From positions 62,001 to 126,000 of the forward strand of contig CALCYQ010000003.1 in assembly GCA_937906385.1 (NCBI GenBank): a stretch of DNA of 64,000 bases, in the 5' to 3' direction. Both the position numbers and the translations under genes were made by a program. Below the pieces are notes generated by a model that made no database searches, had not been told where the DNA came from, and saw only the letters and a program-made list of their open reading frames with translations. How positions within the stretch are numbered: position 1 is the first letter of the stretch; each line of letters starts with the position of its first letter. The stretch comes from an uncultured Candidatus Saccharibacteria bacterium. Lineage in GTDB: Bacteria; Patescibacteriota; Saccharimonadia; Saccharimonadales; Saccharimonadaceae. This document shows positions 1-9,089 of the stretch, in pieces.

Positions 1-1
1 A

Positions 2-169
2 AACAAGAAGATCGCCGCCGCCGAAACGCAATTCCGCGCCAACCAAAAAGAGCTAATTGCGAAAGGTTTGCGTCGTTTCGGCATCGTAAGCTGCAGCGTC
101 GACAGTACCGATAATGCGATTCCACGCATTTTCCAAATGCTTGAGGAGCAAAAACATGTCCGAAGGTAG
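2..169 (+). CDS. DUF58-type protein, C-terminal fragment (partial)
   Basis: An open frame enters from the left edge and stops at 167-169, giving the last 55 residues of a protein. The tail, containing GLRRFGIVSCSVDST and ending in a helix IPRIFQMLEEQ, fits the end of DUF58 proteins, which hold a degenerate von Willebrand A fold. It overlaps the next start codon (156) by 14 nt, and four genes with Bat/MoxR-operon character follow, which supports this identity. Only the tail is visible, so the family call rests mainly on context. Confidence 0.6.
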   Translation, partial: NKKIAAAETQFRANQKELIAKGLRRFGIVSCSVDSTDNAIPRIFQMLEEQKHVRR

Positions 170-632
170 TTTATTTTACGGTCCAGTCTTCTACAACATC
201 TCGTGGACACTGATCGGCGTAGGTTTTCTATTACTTGCGATTGCAATTATTGTTGCGATTTTCTATTTTACGCGACGCAAGAAAATTCGTACTTTAAGTA
301 CGCTCAAAGTCGAAGCACCAAAGATTATTGACTTAAATGAATTAAAGAAAAAATATATTGGCCTCATTGACCAGGCCGAGCGCAATTACAATAACCACAT
401 GATTAAGGCTTCCGTCGCGCACCAGCACTTTAGTTTAATTGTGCGCATGTTCTACGCCGAAGGGCTCGGTTTTCACGCGGATATTATGACATTAACCGAT
501 TTAAAAAATTCATTCAAAGAAGACCTAGTGAAGTTAATTGAGGAGTATTATCCAGACGAATTCGATACACTCGAAAAAGGTAGCGTAAAAGATGCCGCGG
601 AACGTGCCCGCGAGTTAGTGAGGAATCAATGA
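156..632 (+). CDS. small single-span membrane protein of a Bat-type operon
   Basis: A 158-residue protein with one membrane helix at about residues 17-38, a basic RRKK stop-transfer patch and a helical cytoplasmic domain of about 110 residues. I chose the ATG at 156 over the upstream in-frame ATG at 114 because a GAGGAG Shine-Dalgarno sequence lies at 143-148, 7 nt before it. It sits between the DUF58 protein and the first vWA protein, where such operons often encode a small accessory membrane protein. I do not recognise its family. Its stop overlaps the next start (ATGA), indicating translational coupling. Confidence 0.75.
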   Translation: MSEGSLFYGPVFYNISWTLIGVGFLLLAIAIIVAIFYFTRRKKIRTLSTLKVEAPKIIDLNELKKKYIGLIDQAERNYNNHMIKASVAHQHFSLIVRMFYAEGLGFHADIMTLTDLKNSFKEDLVKLIEEYYPDEFDTLEKGSVKDAAERARELVRNQ

Positions 633-1627
633 CACTCTATCCGTGGCTTTTCGTTGTTCCTACCGCTATCGCGGTCGTAATCGTGCTATATTCGCTAGCA
701 ATTATCAATGCGAAGCGCAAGAAAAAGAAAAGTAAGCGCCACATTACAACTATCGCGCATACGACGGCAATTCGAAACTTGCCCGAATACCAAAGGGCGC
801 GTAAACGCTATGTAGTGTTAGTGATTTTAGCTGGATTCTTCTTGTTGCTTTCGTTAGTTTCAAGCACGATTGTCGCATCGCGCCCAGTAACTATGGACTT
901 AATTGAATCTGAATACGACAACCGCGATATTATGCTCTGTCTCGACGTGAGTGGCTCAATGAATGACTATTTCGACCAAATGATTAAGCGTTTGCGCGAA
1001 ATTGTCGGCAACATGAAGGGTGAACGTTTTGGTATCACGGTCTTTGACGGAACACCGATTACTGTGTCGCCACTCAGTAACGATTACGACACAATTGATT
1101 CTATTCTCGAAAGTATTGGAAAAGACGAATGGACATATTTGTCGGCGTCTCATTACAATTCGAATGTCGGCACGTCACTAATTGGCCCGGGTGTGCTCGG
1201 CTGCATAAATGGCTTCGATAGACTAAACGAGGTCGATCGTTCGCGCTCAATTATTATCTATACAGACAATTTCGCATCGTCAAATCAGCAAATTAACATC
1301 GCACAAGCCGCCAAATACGCCAGCCACTACGGCATCACTTTCTACGGCATTAATCCGGCCGACTATTCTTCCTCGCAAAGTAGTCAGCGCTATGGTTCGA
1401 GCGAAGAATTTATGCGCGCCGTTTCAATTACTGGTGGCTCATATTATGCCGCAAACGCCAGCGATGCCGATATGGATCGCATCGTTGATCAAATTATGGA
1501 GCAGCAAGCTGCTTTGCTAGAGGGCGCAGATAAATATGTTAAAAATGATGCACCAGGAATTTTCATTATTATTTCGCTCGCAATGCTGACTGTTTATCTA
1601 GTAATAATTTGGAGTCTACGTCTATGA
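629..1627 (+). CDS. von Willebrand A domain membrane protein (BatA-like)
   Basis: A 332-residue protein with membrane helices at about 7-26, 62-84 and at the C-terminus (about 312-330), enclosing a vWA domain (about 98-295). The MIDAS metal site begins with D106-x-S108-x-S110 (DVSGS). This is the membrane-vWA-membrane layout of BatA/BatB-type proteins encoded with MoxR ATPases and DUF58 proteins, thought to act in chaperone or stress complexes at the membrane. It starts within the preceding stop (ATGA) and ends within the next start (ATGA), so it belongs to a tightly coupled operon. Its substrate cannot be inferred. Confidence 0.85.
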   Translation: MTLYPWLFVVPTAIAVVIVLYSLAIINAKRKKKKSKRHITTIAHTTAIRNLPEYQRARKRYVVLVILAGFFLLLSLVSSTIVASRPVTMDLIESEYDNRDIMLCLDVSGSMNDYFDQMIKRLREIVGNMKGERFGITVFDGTPITVSPLSNDYDTIDSILESIGKDEWTYLSASHYNSNVGTSLIGPGVLGCINGFDRLNEVDRSRSIIIYTDNFASSNQQINIAQAAKYASHYGITFYGINPADYSSSQSSQRYGSSEEFMRAVSITGGSYYAANASDADMDRIVDQIMEQQAALLEGADKYVKNDAPGIFIIISLAMLTVYLVIIWSLRL

Positions 1628-2625
1628 AAGTTATGCCAATTATTCCAATTTGGGCCGTGATTGGATTAACAATTATTGCGGCTGTTTTGTTGATATTCTG
1701 CATTATCAAGAAAAAATATCGCACCATCGACAATTTCCGTCGCATTGGTATGTTGATATTAATCATTATCATTATCTTCCGACCAGTCATTCGTGGCGGC
1801 ACGAGTGAGGCGCAGCTTACAAATATTAATGTTTATTTCATCGTCGACGTGACGAATAGTATGGCCGTAAAAGATTGCGACAATGGCGCGAAGCGACGCT
1901 ATGAGAAGGTCGCCGAAGATATTAAAGAAATTGCTAAACAATTCCCTGGCGCACAATATTCAATTTTCGCGCAAGATATTTCGACTTATATTGCTTTGCC
2001 GCTATCTACAAATTCCGACACTCTATTTTCATATGCAAATGCGATCATTCCAAAAAGCGAATATTATAGTAGCGGTAGTAATTTAAGTGCATTATTCGAA
2101 CTCGCCGCCGAAAATATTTCGACCTACAAAAAAGGTCATCCAGACCGCGTGAATGTATTATTCGTGCTAAGCGACGGTGAAGAGACGCGCACGAGCAACG
2201 ATATCGTGAGTGCAAAAAGCTTGCAAAAATTAATTGGTGCTGGCGCCGTACTCGGCTACGGCACAAAGAATGGCGGTAAAGTACCGAGCGTTAGTTCGTA
2301 TCGCGATTTTGAGGATGATAGTTATTTTAGTGAAGACTATTACGTTTCTGACCCGAGCGGCGGCTATCATGTTTCGCGCATTAACGAAAAGGTCTTGAAT
2401 GACTATGCGAATGCGCTAGGAATTAAATACTACAATCGCACCGAAGGTGAAATCGATAAAACACTCGGCGACGAAGTAATGAAAAATGCCAAATCAGAAA
2501 GCGTCGAAAGTGTAGATTCATACATAGAATTGTATTGGATTGTCTGTCTGGCATTACTCGGCTTAATGCTGTGGGATTTCTATGTCGTATTTAATAAAGT
2601 GTTACTAGAAAGAAAGGCGAAGTAA
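1624..2625 (+). CDS. von Willebrand A domain membrane protein (second, BatB-like)
   Basis: A 333-residue protein with membrane helices at about 8-29, 41-53 and 300-320, and a vWA domain between them carrying the MIDAS start D75-x-T77-x-S79 (DVTNS). I chose the ATG at 1624, which overlaps the preceding stop as ATGA, over the in-frame TTG at 1609. Two adjacent vWA membrane proteins followed by a TPR protein is the classic BatA-BatB-BatC order. The metal-site motif is intact in both copies, so both probably bind a divalent cation and a protein ligand. Confidence 0.85.
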   Translation: MKVMPIIPIWAVIGLTIIAAVLLIFCIIKKKYRTIDNFRRIGMLILIIIIIFRPVIRGGTSEAQLTNINVYFIVDVTNSMAVKDCDNGAKRRYEKVAEDIKEIAKQFPGAQYSIFAQDISTYIALPLSTNSDTLFSYANAIIPKSEYYSSGSNLSALFELAAENISTYKKGHPDRVNVLFVLSDGEETRTSNDIVSAKSLQKLIGAGAVLGYGTKNGGKVPSVSSYRDFEDDSYFSEDYYVSDPSGGYHVSRINEKVLNDYANALGIKYYNRTEGEIDKTLGDEVMKNAKSESVESVDSYIELYWIVCLALLGLMLWDFYVVFNKVLLERKAK

Positions 2626-3371
2626 TGTTAAACCTCGATCCAGAAATTGTCGACCAAAATAAAATTCGCCTCCGCCGGCGCCGTAATTTAATTAAATATT
2701 GTTCATTACCTGTAATAATCGTGATACTGATTGGCATCTTCTTCGTGCGCACTGGCGTTTATAACATTATCTATAGTTTGTCTTATGAAAATCACAATTA
2801 CGACACGCCGGCATCGATTTCAAACATGCAGCTATTTGGTAATATGATTGAATCTTATATTGCGTACTATAACCGCGGCACGGCCGAATTAAATCTGGCA
2901 CAATATGCGGAAGCGGAAGAAGATTTCCGCGATAGCTTACGCGAGAATCCACCAAAGGCAATGCTCTGCCAAATATATGTTAACTTATCTTACAGTATTG
3001 AGATGCAGGCCGACAAGGCGGCGCAACGAAGATTATTCGATGACGCGTTAGTGCTGTATAACCGCGCCGAATCAATATTATACGAAAACAACTGTGCTTC
3101 AAAAAGTGATGATTCTCCTGGCAATGACAAGCGCGCCGAGGATTCCAAAGAGCGTATTAATAGCAAGCGTCGTCGCGCAGTCGAACAAATGAACAACGCC
3201 GATGGCAATGGTGGCGATGGAGACGGTGATGACGATGGCGAATTGACGCCGGATAAGATTAAAGATTTGATGAACGACGAAGAAACCGAAAATAGTATCC
3301 GCGCACTCCAAAACAGCCTCGGCAAAGGCCAGGGTAGTAGTTGGAATAATAGCAATCAATATCGTTGGTAA
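2625..3371 (+). CDS. TPR membrane protein (BatC-like)
   Basis: A 248-residue protein with one membrane helix at about 26-45 and a tetratricopeptide-like segment at about 75-150, including YNRGTAELNLAQYAEAEEDF and a second helical pair. An Asp/Gly-rich low-complexity stretch follows at about 190-205. The start overlaps the preceding stop (TAATG). It is the last gene of the Bat-type operon and ends 2 nt from the convergent cysteine desulfurase gene, with no obvious terminator between them. TPR units of such operons are protein-interaction partners of the vWA proteins. Confidence 0.8.
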   Translation: MLNLDPEIVDQNKIRLRRRRNLIKYCSLPVIIVILIGIFFVRTGVYNIIYSLSYENHNYDTPASISNMQLFGNMIESYIAYYNRGTAELNLAQYAEAEEDFRDSLRENPPKAMLCQIYVNLSYSIEMQADKAAQRRLFDDALVLYNRAESILYENNCASKSDDSPGNDKRAEDSKERINSKRRRAVEQMNNADGNGGDGDGDDDGELTPDKIKDLMNDEETENSIRALQNSLGKGQGSSWNNSNQYRW

Positions 3372-3372
3372 A

Positions 3373-4527
3373 TTATTTATCCAAACGACGCAGCTCATTC
3401 TCCACGACTTCGTGGAGAATTTTACTAAATTCGATGGCATTTTCCGGAGTAGTAAGTTTACCCATCGAAATACGAAGCGAGCCGGCAATTGCCTCGTCAT
3501 CGAGCCCGATCGCAACGAGCGTTGGGGATTTAATGCCTTTACTCGCCGAACAAGCCGCGCCGGTTGAAACATAGACATGGCGATCTTCGAGTGCAAAAAT
3601 GAGACGTTCGGCGTCGAGACCTGGCAAAGAGATTGGCAAAAAACTTGGCAGCTGAACTTTATCTTTACCAAGGAAGATGATATTCGGCAAATCTTCAAGG
3701 TTTTTCCGCAAATCGCGTTTAATATCCGCTAAGCGTTTGCGCTCGGAATTAATATGTTTTTCTGCTTCAGCTATCGCCGCCGCAAAAGCCATCGTAGCCG
3801 GCACATTTTCCGTACCGCTGCGCAAGCCCATCTCCTGACCGCCACCAACCGTTAGTGGCCGTAGGCGGACGTTATGGCCAGCATAAAGTGTGCCGATTCC
3901 CTTTGGCCCATAAATTTTTGCCGCATTAAGCGTAAGTAAATCGACGCCGAGACGTGCAACCTTCACTTCCATTAAGCCTAAACCTTGCGAAGCGTCGCAG
4001 TGGAAATAAAGTGGCGTGCTTTCGCCGGCGAAAGCACGACGCTCGCGCTCAGCCTGAATAATGCGTGCAAGATCAGAGATTGGCTGAATTGCACCGAGTT
4101 CTGAGCAAACTAAACACACTGACACAAATTGAGTTTTTGGCGTAAGTTTTAATGCGAAATCTTCTAAATCTACGCGACCATTTTCGTCGACTTTAATAGT
4201 CTGATAATCGCCAGCACGGCGTGCGTTTTCAGTCACAGCGGCATGTTCAACGGCAGAAATCAGCACCTCCGCATCGGTATTTGACTGCACAATTGAGAAA
4301 GCTAAATTAATCGATTCGGTCGCGCCCGAAGTCATCACTAAGTCGGCGCCTTTGGCACCAATCACGTGCGCGATTTCATCCTTAGCCGCCTCGTAGTGAT
4401 GGCGTACATCAACAGCCGGCAAATAAGCGGCTGATGGATTGAAGAAAAAATCGGCAAAATACGGCTCCATCGCTTTAAAAGCTTTTTCTGAGAGCGGCGT
4501 GGCCGCAGCATGGTCTAAATAAATCAT
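3373..4527 (-). CDS. cysteine desulfurase (NifS/IscS family)
   Basis: A 384-residue class V aminotransferase-fold enzyme that would release sulfur from cysteine for Fe-S clusters or tRNA thiolation. Visible landmarks are the N-terminal YLDHAAATP motif, H104-type and H176 (HCDASQ) pocket residues, the PLP lysine K204 in NAAKIYGPKG, the RSGTEN motif at about 236-241 and the catalytic Cys326 in STGAACSASK. The lone loop cysteine followed by Ser-Lys fits group I/II NifS-like enzymes. No scaffold gene (IscU/SufU) or thiolase (MnmA) adjoins it. A TATAAT -10 lies at 4534-4539, exactly 6 nt from the ATG, so the mRNA is probably leaderless. Confidence 0.92.
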   Translation of the reverse strand: MIYLDHAAATPLSEKAFKAMEPYFADFFFNPSAAYLPAVDVRHHYEAAKDEIAHVIGAKGADLVMTSGATESINLAFSIVQSNTDAEVLISAVEHAAVTENARRAGDYQTIKVDENGRVDLEDFALKLTPKTQFVSVCLVCSELGAIQPISDLARIIQAERERRAFAGESTPLYFHCDASQGLGLMEVKVARLGVDLLTLNAAKIYGPKGIGTLYAGHNVRLRPLTVGGGQEMGLRSGTENVPATMAFAAAIAEAEKHINSERKRLADIKRDLRKNLEDLPNIIFLGKDKVQLPSFLPISLPGLDAERLIFALEDRHVYVSTGAACSASKGIKSPTLVAIGLDDEAIAGSLRISMGKLTTPENAIEFSKILHEVVENELRRLDK

Positions 4528-4533
4528 GTTTAT

Positions 4534-4539
4534 ATTATA
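4534..4539 (-). promoter_or_regulatory. -10 element of a predicted leaderless promoter (cysteine desulfurase)
   Basis: On the minus strand TGA-TATAAT (an extended -10) is followed by 6 nt and then the ATG at 4527. Transcription would begin at or next to the A of the start codon. No Shine-Dalgarno sequence precedes this ATG. Confidence 0.6.
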
Positions 4540-5754
4540 TCAGTTATAGCGATGTTTCTTCGGTAATGCCATTTTGAACCATGGAATAATAAATAGTGAT
4601 TCAATAAATGCTAGCCAAATTATATATTGTTCCCAACCCATCATAATGAAGAATAGCAATATCAGAAAACCGATTGTGCGCCCAATTGATAATGCCACTT
4701 CAACAACGCATTCAACCTCTAAACGATATGATGAATCGTCTAAGTGGGTACTAATCATACCCTGAAGGCGCGTTAACGTAACCGTGCCGTCATAGAGGCC
4801 ATTTACAATACTTTGCATAAATACATAAAAAGAGATGGCGAGAATGGTATTATTCGGAAATAATATCAGACTTAGCGGCATTAAAATGACGGCGGGCAGA
4901 AAAGTAATTAATATAGTCTTTTGGGCTTTTTGATTTTTGAGTTTGCGATAGATAGAGACGAAAATAATTGCAATAACGGCCGCAAGTGATGTATATATAC
5001 CAAGATCCGCGTCAGAATCAACGCTACGATATAAAATGATTTGCGAAATTACCAAATATGCCGAGCTGCAAATAACCCAACCGCGCACAAATGAGAAAGC
5101 TAGAAGTTTTCGCAATGATTCATGGGCGCAGATTTTTTGATAGATTTGGCTCGGTGTATGTGCGCTAGTGGCTTTCTTTTTTGCGTCTGGATGAAAGCAA
5201 AATGATAGTACTAATTGTATAGCTGAGATAGCTAAAATAATTAATGCTGCATTCGTATAGCCAGTTGCGCCAATCGTAAAACCGAGTATAACCGGCATAA
5301 TAATCTTCACCGCTTCAGTTAGCACCGTGGTAACGCTACGCTGACGCAAGCGGCGCGAATCGGCAACTTCAGTAATGTCGAAATACATTTTCGGTCGCCA
5401 ATATAAGGATGATTCAAGCGAATTGAGAATTGCTAAAATGAATGGATAATAAAATGCTGTCGAATCTAGCAGAATAATAGCTAGCACCTCCAAGATCGAA
5501 AAAAGCATACTTGCACGCCAAGCAGCTAAAGTATGCTTGTGAAAAACCCTAAGCAGTAGTATTGCGAAAACGCCCATCGCCGCATAGCGCACGATACAAT
5601 AAACGATGAAATTAATCGGCGAGCTAGCAAGTGAAACATTAATCATAAATGCCATCAAAAAGACATTTATAAATGACGCCTTGCTACTTAGTAAGACGTC
5701 GGTAGCGATTAATATATTTTCGTTCGTGCGCAAAGCGCGCAGCTTTTTAAACAT
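4540..5754 (-). CDS. MFS-like multi-span membrane transporter
   Basis: A 404-residue, very hydrophobic protein with about 12 predicted membrane helices and a cytoplasmic central loop around residues 190-215 (HPDAKKK). The layout of two six-helix halves fits the major facilitator superfamily, but no substrate-specific motif is recognisable. Charged residues in the loop between helices 4 and 5 (PKMYFDITEVADSRRLRQR) resemble the conserved inter-helix loops of this superfamily. It has its own extended -10 (TGT-TAAAAT) 6 nt before the ATG, and the cysteine desulfurase gene follows 13 nt after its stop. Confidence 0.7.
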   Translation of the reverse strand: MFKKLRALRTNENILIATDVLLSSKASFINVFLMAFMINVSLASSPINFIVYCIVRYAAMGVFAILLLRVFHKHTLAAWRASMLFSILEVLAIILLDSTAFYYPFILAILNSLESSLYWRPKMYFDITEVADSRRLRQRSVTTVLTEAVKIIMPVILGFTIGATGYTNAALIILAISAIQLVLSFCFHPDAKKKATSAHTPSQIYQKICAHESLRKLLAFSFVRGWVICSSAYLVISQIILYRSVDSDADLGIYTSLAAVIAIIFVSIYRKLKNQKAQKTILITFLPAVILMPLSLILFPNNTILAISFYVFMQSIVNGLYDGTVTLTRLQGMISTHLDDSSYRLEVECVVEVALSIGRTIGFLILLFFIMMGWEQYIIWLAFIESLFIIPWFKMALPKKHRYN

Positions 5755-5760
5755 AAGCCT

Positions 5761-5769
5761 ATTTTAACA
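5761..5769 (-). promoter_or_regulatory. extended -10 of a predicted leaderless promoter (MFS-like gene)
   Basis: The minus strand reads TGT-TAAAAT, then 6 nt, then the ATG at 5754. No Shine-Dalgarno sequence is present. Confidence 0.6.
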
Positions 5770-5790
5770 CTGCGCGCTTTTCTAGTCGAA

Positions 5791-8454
5791 TTATTTAGCA
5801 GCCTTTTCTTCGACGGCGCCAGATAGAATTGAAGGCGGAATCATCACATTGCCAGCTTCGTTATATTTCGACAAAACCATCGTACATGTAAATTCGTCGA
5901 TGCCGGACATTAATGAACTAAAATCATAATCAAGCTTACTAATGCGACCATATTTGTCAATGTAGACGTCAACATCAATTTCGCCATTCATAATTTGATA
6001 ATTCGCATCGCTCGACGAGCTATTAGCCGTCTTCATCAAGTCTGCCAGTTCTGCCGCGGTCATTTTAAGTTTATAGTGCCCATCGCCAACTTTTTGCGCC
6101 TTGTCGGCCGTCATCATCTTTTTTGCGACAAAGTCGATATCGAGCGTATGCGAAGCAGTATTTTGCCTAAGCCACTTCGGCTTATCTTCGCCCGCAATTG
6201 TGCCAATTATCTCACCAAGATTGCCGCCGAGCGATGATTCTGGATTCTGATAGTAATCAATACCATTATAGAAATCGGAATAAGTTTCCATCTCGATTTC
6301 CATACTCATAACCGTCGTCATAGTGGTTTTGAGATACTCGCGCTGATGTTTTTCGTCGACTACGCCCGTACCCTTGGCATCTACAGTAATACCGCCCATT
6401 TTCATATGCATCGTGAGATCGACGGCATAGTTGTCGTATTTATTCCTAAACAACAATGTGCCGGGCGCATCGCGTAACTCGAATTTTATATGATACTCGC
6501 CGCTATTTATTAAATTACCGTTCGTAACGGCAAAATAATAATTTTCATAGCCGGAAAAATCAGTGCTCTTAACGTCGATTTTCTTCTGGTCAGTTTTAAT
6601 AACTGAATATGTATTATTCTTATATCCGATAACTACACCTGATATATATTCGTTTGCGCTACTAAACGATAGTGACCAATCTTTACCTAAGACGTAATAA
6701 TTCATCGCACCGGCGTTTATAGTACTGGAATAATCGATATTATAGTCACCGTCATTCTCAAAAGTCACAGTAGCTTCATTTTTATAGCTGTTGTTGCCAT
6801 TGAAATCATGCGATAGTGTACGGTAAGCTGAATCATTTATTACATTAATTAAAGTGTCTTTTGCGGTATGGTCTTGCAAATATTGATAAGGATCCGCAGC
6901 TTTTTGCGCTTCGACTAGATTATCAAAACCGGCGACTTGTCGATACGAATAGAAATATGGGAACTGACCATAACCATAACCGCCAGGATTGTATTTTTCG
7001 CGCAAATCTACGGAATTGCTTTCGTAATATATGCCAGCCCAACCGTTCAACATCGTACCGGCGCCATCAATCATCGAGCTAGCGTAATTTGCCGTAGCTT
7101 CAGTATATCTAGCCGCCGTTTCGGACTGATCGCAATCTGTATTTTTTTGAGTGCCGATGCTACAGATTAGCACTTGATAATGATGATACAACTCATGGTC
7201 TATGGCTTGTTGCGAAACCCCGTTATTGTCCGTAAAGCCTTTTTTGCTATCGATTACAATATTCGGCCAAGCTGCGGCACCCCTGTTACCTCGCGCATTA
7301 AGTAGCAAGCTAATAACGTCCGCGGCTACACCGCTCGTAGAAGCGTGATCATAGTATGCAACCGTGTTGTCGTAACTAAAGTGTAAGACATAAACGCTCA
7401 TGGAATTAAAGAATTTCGAAGAATCAATATTGGAATTCTTCATCATCGTGATAATCGAATTCGACAATTCACCAGTATACGATCCGCTGATGAGGCCGTC
7501 ATATGAATACGCAACCCCCGTGAGCTCGGTATATTTCGTGATGGACGACTCTAGCTCCTTTGCGATAGCCTTAGCTTGTTCGTCCGAAATGGCGTCATCG
7601 CCCGAAGTCGTATACCAAATTAAGAAATTACCCTGCTCCGAACTGATAACCTTGTCCAGCCGATGTGAATATGCTTCTTCCTTGGCTAAACGTATATTAG
7701 TAGCAGAAGAAACATCTGAATTAGCAGTGCCAAAGGCTACGTCGGCTAACGCATATTTCGTGGCAAAATCTTCTAAAATAGTAGAGCTGATTTCGCTTCG
7801 ATGGTTTTTAAATAGGTCTAACAAAACATCGATGCTAGAACGCCCCACTAGGGCGCCATCGTCTGCCTTGTATTTTTCGTCAAGCTGTTCGCCCTTAAAT
7901 ACGGAATAATACAATTGGGTGAAATAAGTATCTGCCGTAATGGCACCGGCCTCATAGTCTGCCCTAAGTTTAGCTTCGGTAGAATAGGCCTCCGGCGCTG
8001 GAATTTTCTTTTCGTGCTCAGCAGCAACAATATCGCCTTTCTTAAAGACGAAGAAGTAGGCTGCGAGACCGCCGCCAATTAACAAGGCTACAACAATAAG
8101 AAAGACGAGCCATTTTTTGCCTTTTTTCTTTTTCGCTGGTCCGGCGGGAGTCTCTTCGGCAGCTATATGATTGATGTCATGAGTACCTTCGCCAACGACT
8201 GGTTGACTTCTGGTAATTACGGACGTTTCGACCGGTTCGGGCTTTAGTTTCGGCTCAGGCCCCGGCTCTGACTCAGGTTCAGGCTTTGATTCAGACTCCG
8301 CTTGGGCGGCTTGTTCAAAAATATTAGCTTCGTGCGGTTCGTCGGATTTCGTCTCCTCAGCCGCAGCCTGTTCGAAAATATTTGCCTCGTGCGGTTTGTT
8401 AGCCTTATTCGTCGACTCGCCGAAAATATTCGTCTCTGGCGTATCTTCTTCCAT
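5791..8454 (-). CDS. membrane-anchored HExxH protein with cytoplasmic short-motif repeats, putative metallopeptidase
   Basis: An 887-residue protein. Residues 1-100 are acidic and Pro-rich and contain three copies of a NIF motif (TNIFGES, EANIFEQAA twice), followed by a Pro-Glu stretch. A Lys-rich patch and one membrane helix (about 114-137) leave about 750 residues outside the cell. A zinc-peptidase motif HELYH is at 420-424 (DHELYHHYQ), and Glu452 in TEATANYAS is a plausible third gluzincin ligand. The C-terminal third is beta-rich and resembles lipoprotein-like domains. I chose ATG 8454 over the adjacent TTG 8457 because GGGAG lies just upstream. No named family is recognised, and the peptidase role is inferred from the motif. 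Confidence 0.7.
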   Translation of the reverse strand: MEEDTPETNIFGESTNKANKPHEANIFEQAAAEETKSDEPHEANIFEQAAQAESESKPEPESEPGPEPKLKPEPVETSVITRSQPVVGEGTHDINHIAAEETPAGPAKKKKGKKWLVFLIVVALLIGGGLAAYFFVFKKGDIVAAEHEKKIPAPEAYSTEAKLRADYEAGAITADTYFTQLYYSVFKGEQLDEKYKADDGALVGRSSIDVLLDLFKNHRSEISSTILEDFATKYALADVAFGTANSDVSSATNIRLAKEEAYSHRLDKVISSEQGNFLIWYTTSGDDAISDEQAKAIAKELESSITKYTELTGVAYSYDGLISGSYTGELSNSIITMMKNSNIDSSKFFNSMSVYVLHFSYDNTVAYYDHASTSGVAADVISLLLNARGNRGAAAWPNIVIDSKKGFTDNNGVSQQAIDHELYHHYQVLICSIGTQKNTDCDQSETAARYTEATANYASSMIDGAGTMLNGWAGIYYESNSVDLREKYNPGGYGYGQFPYFYSYRQVAGFDNLVEAQKAADPYQYLQDHTAKDTLINVINDSAYRTLSHDFNGNNSYKNEATVTFENDGDYNIDYSSTINAGAMNYYVLGKDWSLSFSSANEYISGVVIGYKNNTYSVIKTDQKKIDVKSTDFSGYENYYFAVTNGNLINSGEYHIKFELRDAPGTLLFRNKYDNYAVDLTMHMKMGGITVDAKGTGVVDEKHQREYLKTTMTTVMSMEIEMETYSDFYNGIDYYQNPESSLGGNLGEIIGTIAGEDKPKWLRQNTASHTLDIDFVAKKMMTADKAQKVGDGHYKLKMTAAELADLMKTANSSSSDANYQIMNGEIDVDVYIDKYGRISKLDYDFSSLMSGIDEFTCTMVLSKYNEAGNVMIPPSILSGAVEEKAAK

Positions 8455-8498
8455 CAAAAACTCCCTTTATTACTTATATTTTAGCATAAGCGCCAAAA

Positions 8499-8523
8499 AA
8501 CCGCTCCTTTTATGAAGTGGTTT
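8499..8523 (-). terminator. intrinsic terminator after the KwaB-TatD gene group
   Basis: The minus strand forms an imperfect stem (AACCACTTC with GGAGCGGTT, one mismatch and one wobble) followed by a run of T. It lies directly after the stop at 8522. Confidence 0.55.
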
Positions 8524-8875
8524 ATTTGTTATAAATGCGAGTTTTAACTAATTGTAAGTAAGCTTTCGTAGCAGCCGTAAAATGTTCGAGTTCTTCGCCG
8601 GTGACTTTTGTATATCCGCCGTCGTCGACTTTCTTGAAGACGCCATTTTCGCGAACTTCATAACGGATTGTCATGCCATTCTCGTACCAAACCCAAACAT
8701 TCTTTTTGAGACAAAAGAATTCGCGCGTGCCACCGGCTGGAATGATACCAAAAAGCGTGCGGCCAAGCGCCGATTCTGCATTGATGAGATTACGCTCCAC
8801 CGCCTTACGACGATCCTTGTAGTTCGGCGGCGTAGTCATCTTTAATAGATGTTGTTTAAGATCGAGTTTCGGCAT
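8522..8875 (-). CDS. small protein of unknown function
   Basis: A 117-residue soluble protein, basic at the N-terminus, with predicted beta strands around KKNVWVWYENGMTIRYEVRENGVFKKV and a C-terminal helix. I do not recognise the family. The ATG at 8875 has GAGG 7 nt upstream and gives a 34-nt overlap with the preceding gene. A second ATG at 8839 avoids the overlap but has only a weak AAAG upstream. It is the last gene of a group running from the KwaB-like gene through TatD, with a terminator after it. Confidence 0.7.
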   Translation of the reverse strand: MPKLDLKQHLLKMTTPPNYKDRRKAVERNLINAESALGRTLFGIIPAGGTREFFCLKKNVWVWYENGMTIRYEVRENGVFKKVDDGGYTKVTGEELEHFTAATKAYLQLVKTRIYNK

Positions 8876-9075
8876 TCAATTACCTCGTCGGAAATAGCAC
8901 TTAATTCATCAAAGATGGCGCGGTCTTGGATAAAATCAGACTTCACAGGAAAAGCTTGCGCGATCACGATCGGCGTTTCTGGCGTAACTGGATTGGCGTC
9001 AAGAGAAACTTGCTGCGCTTCTACGACGGCACCCGAAACAGGAATCTGAAATACAGAATTATCTAACTCTTCCAT
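8842..9075 (-). CDS. small acidic protein of unknown function
   Basis: A 77-residue acidic protein with a clear GGAGG Shine-Dalgarno sequence before its ATG at 9075. It contains hydrophobic strands (FQIPVSGAVVEAQQVSL, PIVIAQAFPV) and a helical, acidic C-terminal half. No membrane segment or known motif is seen. It lies between TatD and the 117-residue unknown and overlaps the latter by 34 nt, so the two are probably translated together. Confidence 0.65.
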   Translation of the reverse strand: MEELDNSVFQIPVSGAVVEAQQVSLDANPVTPETPIVIAQAFPVKSDFIQDRAIFDELSAISDEVIECRNSILNNIY

Positions 9076-9089
9076 AATGTCCTCCCTTT

